NCBI GenBank assembly: GCA_958439775.1
Contig: CAUBWQ010000019.1
Coordinates: forward strand, 1-10,453
Direction of reading: 5' to 3'
Length of the DNA stretch: 10,453 nucleotides
From: an uncultured Collinsella sp.
GTDB taxonomy: Bacteria; Actinomycetota; Coriobacteriia; Coriobacteriales; Coriobacteriaceae
The position numbers were made by a program, and so were the translations under genes. Shown one piece after another: positions 7,256 to 10,453 of the stretch (positions are counted from its first letter, which is position 1; each line of letters starts with the position of its first letter). The notes beneath the pieces are model-generated. The model saw only the letters and a list, made by a program, of their open reading frames with translations, did no database searches and was not told where the DNA came from.

Positions 7256-7942
7256 CTACTCCTTCGCCGAACCCGTACTTCCCGATTCGACGGTCCAGGG
7301 CATCTCATCCTCGAACAGCCATGTACGGGCAGACCCACTATCGCGTGCAGTCTGCGGGTCGGGCAAGCAGGTCTGTTCATAGGCATCCTGAATGCACTGA
7401 CCCATAAAATCGTTGAGCTCGGTCTGGTTGCCCTCCATGACATAGGCGACATCGCCGTCCAAGATGTAGATACCCGGCCCCTCATTGCCCTCGTAGCCAG
7501 GATCGTACGAAACATCACATAACTTAGTGCCATTCGCGGTGTCCAACTCGATGGACGAGCGGCATCCGCCAACCATGTCGTTCGCTTTTGCCCGATAGGA
7601 TGCATATCCATACCAGCGCTTAAAGGTTTTGCCCTTGAGCAGCTCGAACGCCCTGTCGATCAGACTAGAATCCGTGGTATAGCGCATAGCCCCAAGCTGA
7701 ATACGCGGATAATTGCTAATACCCAGCACAGCCGGCTGCTCATCAAAATCAACGGTAATGGTCTCGGGCTTGTCGTCGCCGGTCAGAAGTTCGACAGATT
7801 GAGTCACAGGCTTGACCACCGGCTCCGTCACCGCAGCAGGTAGAAATGCCATACCGACAGCGCCCGCGCCAACCACAGCGATCGCAAGCGCCAAGACAAT
7901 CAATCCAATACGGGCAGAACGGCTCACGGCAAAACACCCCAC
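7256..7942 (-). CDS. Single-anchor exported protein, function unknown
   Basis: From the GTG at 7942 the product has 228 residues. A short basic head is followed by one hydrophobic segment (about residues 12-38), then an exported domain of about 190 residues with four Cys (127, 142, 183, 192) that could form disulfides. The C-terminal half contains YDPGYEGNEGPGIYILDG. There is no lipobox at a suitable place and no enzyme motif, and I do not recognise the family. The start is chosen because GAAGG lies eight bases upstream. The longer GTG start at 7966 falls at or before the expected transcription start of the promoter at 7969-7997; a GTG at 7927 is also possible. It is divergent from the gene at 8162, and a repeat hairpin is its likely terminator. 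Confidence 0.75.
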   Translation of the reverse strand: MGCFAVSRSARIGLIVLALAIAVVGAGAVGMAFLPAAVTEPVVKPVTQSVELLTGDDKPETITVDFDEQPAVLGISNYPRIQLGAMRYTTDSSLIDRAFELLKGKTFKRWYGYASYRAKANDMVGGCRSSIELDTANGTKLCDVSYDPGYEGNEGPGIYILDGDVAYVMEGNQTELNDFMGQCIQDAYEQTCLPDPQTARDSGSARTWLFEDEMPWTVESGSTGSAKE

Positions 7943-7968
7943 AATGCAAACCTTCGCCACCTGCACTA

Positions 7969-7997
7969 ATGATACCGCCAGCTAACACTATTACCAA
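7969..7997 (-). promoter_or_regulatory. Sigma-70-type promoter of the gene ending at 7256
   Basis: On the minus strand TTGGTA (7997-7992) and TATCAT (7974-7969) are separated by exactly 17 bp. They match the consensus at 4 of 6 and 5 of 6 bases. Transcription should begin near 7962, which rules out a start codon at 7966 and supports 7942. Confidence 0.6.
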
Positions 7998-8016
7998 AAG
8001 AAGCCGCGCGCTCCTC

Positions 8017-8051
8017 ACCACCACAAAGGGGACAGGCACCTTTGTGATGGT
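8017..8051. repeat. H hairpin 3, in the divergent promoter region
   Basis: Arms ACCACCACAAAGG (8017-8029) and CCTTTGTGATGGT (8039-8051) pair with one mismatch, and TTTCGAC follows. It lies between two divergent genes, so it is not positioned as a terminator for either. The 22-base linker and the TCTC that follow match the layout after the H at 8884. Confidence 0.8.
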
Positions 8052-8073
8052 TTTCGACGCTAACGGTCGACCA

Positions 8074-8088
8074 TCTCACGCCATGAGA
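8074..8088. repeat. Possible collapsed U unit
   Basis: TCTC (8074-8077) stands 22 bases after H3, the same distance as unit 4 stands after its H. Instead of a 55-bp unit there is a 7-base centre and then GAGA (8085-8088). With flanking bases, ATCTCA and TGAGAT form a 6-bp stem. It looks like a unit with its interior lost. Confidence 0.4.
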
Positions 8089-8161
8089 TTAAACTTGAAT
8101 TGTTCTCTGAACATATCCATTTCTGCCTATCCTCAACAGCTCTTTGTCTCGAGGAGCGCAT

Positions 8162-8830
8162 ATGAAGCCGTCTCATTCCACCGGTCGCAACGTCATCGCC
8201 ATTCTCGCCATACCCATCGTGATGCTCTTCCTTATCGTCATCACGCCCTTTTCTTTTGGCATCGCCACGCCCTTCGACCTTTGCGGGATGAACGACGCCG
8301 GCTCGCGTGCCACCTCGCTTTCCTTTATCTGTCGCGGCGTGTTTTACGAAGATGGAATTCCCACCGGAATTTGGCGGTCAAAGTTGCCATTGCTCGGTCA
8401 GATCGACGGATGCTCCCCCTATTTCTGCCTTGGACCTCAGGCGCTAAACTATCTAATCGACGACCAGCCACTCGACTCCATCACCCTCGCCTACGACTAC
8501 GCACCAAACACCGATGAGCGCCACATGAACCAAGTCCTCGACAAGCTGCTTGGACAGTGCGGGCTCACCGCGGAAGCCGGTCGAACCATCTATAGCAACC
8601 AGAAATTAAAGCGAACAGAACTCCGCCGTGTCGGAAAAATCAAAGGGCGAAACGGGGCCGCCTACTGGGATGCCTGGGCAACACGCGACAAGGGCGAATT
8701 CGGACACAGCACCTATATGGTCACTGTCTACACCAAAGACGGAATTAAGGACAATGTTGACGATTTCGCGTCATCCAAACTCGGCATCCCCAAAACAACC
8801 AAACCCGCCAGCCCGGATGAAATCCTGTAG
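8162..8830 (+). CDS. Single-anchor exported protein, function unknown
   Basis: The product has 222 residues. A short head with one Arg and one Lys is followed by a hydrophobic segment (about residues 10-35), then an exported domain with five Cys (41, 57, 84, 89, 133), an ITLAYDYAPNTDERHMNQVLDKLLGQC helix-rich centre written here only in outline, and an aromatic-rich C-terminal part. No enzyme or binding motif is recognised. The ATG at 8162 follows GAGGAG (8151-8156) at five bases; an upstream in-frame TTG at 8144 lacks such a site. It is divergent from the gene ending at 7256. The two share topology and size but no clear sequence similarity by eye. Confidence 0.75.
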   Translation: MKPSHSTGRNVIAILAIPIVMLFLIVITPFSFGIATPFDLCGMNDAGSRATSLSFICRGVFYEDGIPTGIWRSKLPLLGQIDGCSPYFCLGPQALNYLIDDQPLDSITLAYDYAPNTDERHMNQVLDKLLGQCGLTAEAGRTIYSNQKLKRTELRRVGKIKGRNGAAYWDAWATRDKGEFGHSTYMVTVYTKDGIKDNVDDFASSKLGIPKTTKPASPDEIL

Positions 8831-8883
8831 GGACGCTCATTAGAATGTCGTTCAACGAGCACGGCAACATCGAGTTCGCCCCC

Positions 8884-8918
8884 ACCACCACGAAAGGGAC
8901 AGGCCCCTTTGTGGCGGT
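8884..8918 (+). terminator. H hairpin 4, likely terminator of the gene ending at 8830
   Basis: The stem CCACGAAAGGG with CCCTTTGTGG, extended by further CC/GG pairs, encloses ACAGGC and is followed by TTTTCG. It begins 54 bases past the stop codon. It is also the left H of composite copy 2. Confidence 0.6.
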
Positions 8919-8940
8919 TTTCGACTCTGGCGCTCAACTG

Positions 8941-8995
8941 TCTCGATCTGTAACATCTAGCTGCCGTTTTGGACCTCAGATGTTACAGATCGAGA
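8941..8995. repeat. U unit 4 (55-bp hairpin)
   Basis: Left arm TCTCGATCTGTAACATCT and right arm AGATGTTACAGATCGAGA are perfect 18-bp complements around a 19-base centre. This is the best-preserved unit. Confidence 0.88.
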
Positions 8996-9020
8996 CGAAA
9001 TGTTCAGCAGTTCCCGTTTA

Positions 9021-9075
9021 TCTAAATCTGTAACAACTACTCGGCAAATAGAGGTCTACCTGTTACAGAACGAGA
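9021..9075. repeat. U unit 5 (55-bp hairpin)
   Basis: It begins TCTAAATCTGTAACA, contains the ACTCGGCAAATAGAG centre of unit 2, and ends CTGTTACAGAACGAGA. It starts 80 bp after unit 4. Confidence 0.85.
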
Positions 9076-9085
9076 CAAACCGTGA

Positions 9086-9120
9086 ACCGCCACAAAGGTG
9101 CCTGTCCCCTTTGTGGTGGT
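9086..9120. repeat. H hairpin 5 (inverted orientation)
   Basis: ACCGCCACAAAGG (9086-9098) pairs with CCTTTGTGGTGGT (9108-9120) with one G-T type mismatch. The loop reads TGCCTGTCC, the complement of the loop in the other H copies, so this one is inverted. It begins 10 bases after unit 5, the same gap as between unit 3 and its H. Confidence 0.85.
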
Positions 9121-9127
9121 TTTCGAC

Positions 9128-9159
9128 AAAAAGAAGCCGCCCCAATAAAAAGAGGCGGC
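9128..9159 (-). terminator. Rho-independent terminator of the hydratase gene
   Basis: GCCGCC (9136-9141) and GGCGGC (9154-9159) form a 6-bp GC stem. On the minus strand TTCTTTTT follows at 9135-9128. It lies about 150 bases past the hydratase stop, beyond the large nested repeat. Confidence 0.75.
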
Positions 9160-9216
9160 ATCAAGCAAGTCTATTTTTTAGCGTCCCTCAAGACCCAACG
9201 AGAACGCAGAAATGTA

Positions 9217-9290
9217 GCCCGGGGCTTACCCTTTCCCGAACGCGACCCTCGCGAAGCGCGTGAGCGGGCGGGAAAGAGTAAGCCCCGGGC
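9217..9290 (-). repeat. Nested 74-bp inverted repeat in the hydratase 3' region
   Basis: Arms of 22 bp (9217-9238 and 9269-9290) pair with one mismatch. Inside, CCC (9246-9248) pairs with GGG (9266-9268) and CGCG (9250-9253) with CGCG (9257-9260) around AAG. The outer arms begin GCCCGGGGCTTAC. No T-run follows on the minus strand, so by itself it is a poor terminator. It should fold strongly as RNA at the 3' end of the hydratase message and may protect it from exonucleases, or it may be a dispersed repeat. Confidence 0.75.
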
Positions 9291-9305
9291 GGACAATTAA
9301 GTGCG

Positions 9306-10453
9306 TTACTCGGCAGCGGCCTTGAACTTGTTGTAGTTGATCAGGCAGCCGGCCTTGACGATGGCGCGCTCCTCTGCCGTCATATCGGCAATGTAAAGCT
9401 CAATCTGCTCGACCGCACCATCGGCACGAACCACGTAAGCGGCGATGTCCTTCAGGTCGCCGTCGAGCGCGGCGCGGATACCCGGCACAAAGACGTAGTC
9501 GCCTACCTCAAAGCTGGGCTCGGCCTCCATCTGGAAGGGCACCATGCCCCAGTTCATCACGTTGGAGCGATAGCGCTTGGTGGCGTACTCGTGGACGATG
9601 TTGGCCAGGCCGCCAATTACGCGCTGGCAGCTCGCGGCCTGCTCGCGGGCGGAACCGTCACCGGGCTTCTTAGCGTAGAGCATGGAGCCGTACTCGGTCG
9701 CCTTGGCATCTGCCGCGACACCCGCGCCGGCCAACGCCTCAAAAACACCAGCAAGCTCGGCATCGAGCGCCGCCAGGTCGCCCGCGGCCTCGCCGGCCAC
9801 GCGGCGCTTCTCAACGGCGTCGACTTCCTTGGAGCGGCCCACGTAGGCCGGGTCACGGCGGCTGAGCGTAAACTCGGCCAGGCCCAGCGGGTTGGAGCGG
9901 AAGGAGCTCGTCTCACCCGAGGGAATGAGCTCGTCGGTCGTGGTGACCGGGTCCATGATCTTGGAGCACACCTTGAGCAGGATGTCGTCGCCGAGGGGCT
10001 CCATCGCGGGCCACGGCTTGATGTTGGGGCCCTCGACCAGCTCGTCGGCCGGCTCAGCCTTGCCAAAGCCCCAGTACACGCGCTTCTTGTACGGCGCGTC
10101 GTCAAAGGCGTACTCGCAGCCCTCGTCCCAAGTCTCCTCGGGCAGGTCGGTCGCCGGCGTCAGGATGCCGCCGTTGGCCGCCGTCGCCGCAATGGAGCGG
10201 GCGTCCATCAGGGCCACGGCGCTCAGCTGGCCGTTGCCCGGTTTGGAACCCTCGCGATTGGGGAAGTTGCGCGTTGTGTGGCGGATGGACAGACCGTTGT
10301 TGGCAGGCGTGTCGCCGGCACCGAAGCACGGACCGCAGAACGCCGTGCGCACGATCGCGCCAGCCTCCATGAGGTCGTAGATATAGCCGCGGCGTGTAAG
10401 CTCGAGCGCCACAGGCTGGCTCGTGGGATAGACCGACAGCGAAAACTCGCAGC
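9306..10453 (-). CDS. Aconitase-superfamily hydratase, C-terminal part (5' end outside window)
   Basis: The frame is open to the window edge, giving about 381 residues, roughly half of a protein of the YbhJ-like putative hydratase type (about 750 residues in E. coli). The aconitase features are clear. CGPCFGAGD carries two of the three Cys ligands of the [4Fe-4S] cluster. [16 protein letters not shown] with [14 protein letters not shown] matches the conserved core, [11 protein letters not shown] begins the swivel domain, and [13 protein letters not shown] matches its end. Aconitase-fold enzymes move water across a hydroxy-acid, but the substrate of this branch is not settled, so a specific reaction is not claimed. 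The third Cys ligand must lie upstream of the window. The internal GTG at 10412 is not a start, because the matching sequence continues upstream. Transcription ends at a terminator at 9128-9159. Confidence 0.92.
   Translation of the reverse strand, partial: CEFSLSVYPTSQPVALELTRRGYIYDLMEAGAIVRTAFCGPCFGAGDTPANNGLSIRHTTRNFPNREGSKPGNGQLSAVALMDARSIAATAANGGILTPATDLPEETWDEGCEYAFDDAPYKKRVYWGFGKAEPADELVEGPNIKPWPAMEPLGDDILLKVCSKIMDPVTTTDELIPSGETSSFRSNPLGLAEFTLSRRDPAYVGRSKEVDAVEKRRVAGEAAGDLAALDAELAGVFEALAGAGVAADAKATEYGSMLYAKKPGDGSAREQAASCQRVIGGLANIVHEYATKRYRSNVMNWGMVPFQMEAEPSFEVGDYVFVPGIRAALDGDLKDIAAYVVRADGAVEQIELYIADMTAEERAIVKAGCLINYNKFKAAAE

Larger units (their letters stand above)
8884..9120. repeat. 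Composite repeat, copy 2 (H, U, U, H)
   Basis: This 237-bp block lies behind the gene ending at 8830. It comprises H at 8884-8918, U units at 8941 and 9021, and an inverted H at 9086-9120. Relative to copy 1 it lacks one U period, and the size difference of 78 bp fits that. The two U units and the spacer between them line up with units 1 and 2 in the same orientation. The outer H elements face each other, so the block has terminal inverted repeats, like a non-autonomous mobile element. I see no target-site duplication I can defend. Confidence 0.8.

Noticed and set aside
7016..7522. Plus-strand frame of 168 codons
   Set aside because: It runs through the U units and H hairpin and then antisense to the exported-protein gene. 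It has no ribosome binding site and no family features.
7943..7966. Longer GTG start (7966) for the minus-strand exported protein
   Set aside because: A good promoter at 7969-7997 places the transcript start near 7962, and only the GTG at 7942 has a GAAGG site at suitable spacing.
9082..9300. Plus-strand frame of 72 codons
   Set aside because: It crosses the H hairpin, the hydratase terminator and the nested repeat; its composition follows those repeats and it has no credible start site.

Overview
The window is about 10.5 kb of high-GC bacterial DNA. It looks like the accessory part of a core chromosome. Codon choice, a ClpB of bacterial length, an aconitase-type hydratase and many GC-rich intergenic hairpins fit a Coriobacteriia (Collinsella-like) actinobacterium. 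That assignment comes from memory of protein and repeat style; no search was run.

Layout. At the left edge is the end of a multipass membrane protein (to 389, +), followed by two tandem terminators. Next is a 498-residue single-anchor surface protein with a very acidic cytoplasmic tail (626-2122, +). Convergent with it is an AAA_14/DUF4143-type ATPase (2196-3548, -) whose -10 box lies at the centre of a 24-bp-arm palindrome. Positions 3549-3870 hold no gene but carry several inverted repeats, including a perfect 29-bp-arm one. A 57-residue hypothetical protein (3871-4044, -), a strong terminator and clpB (4176-6791, -) follow.

The region 6792-9305 is the most unusual. Two divergent, unrecognised single-anchor exported proteins (7256-7942, - and 8162-8830, +) sit between two copies of a composite repeat. 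Each composite is built from 35-bp hairpins (called H here) and 55-bp hairpin units (called U). The U units are exactly 55 bp long and repeat every 80-81 bp. Copy one has three U units and copy two has two, and equivalent units lie exactly 1,954 bp apart. A third, reduced copy lies in the divergent promoter region. Some H hairpins end in TTTT right behind the genes and probably serve as terminators.

At the right edge is the C-terminal half of an aconitase-superfamily hydratase (9306 to the end, -). Its 3' region holds a nested 74-bp inverted repeat and then a normal terminator.

The genes do not form one pathway. ClpB is a housekeeping disaggregase and the hydratase is metabolic; the ATPase and the three exported proteins have unknown roles. 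I saw no defence island, CRISPR array, transposase, rRNA or credible tRNA. The strongest candidates for something undescribed are the H/U composite repeats and the palindrome-centred promoter of the ATPase.
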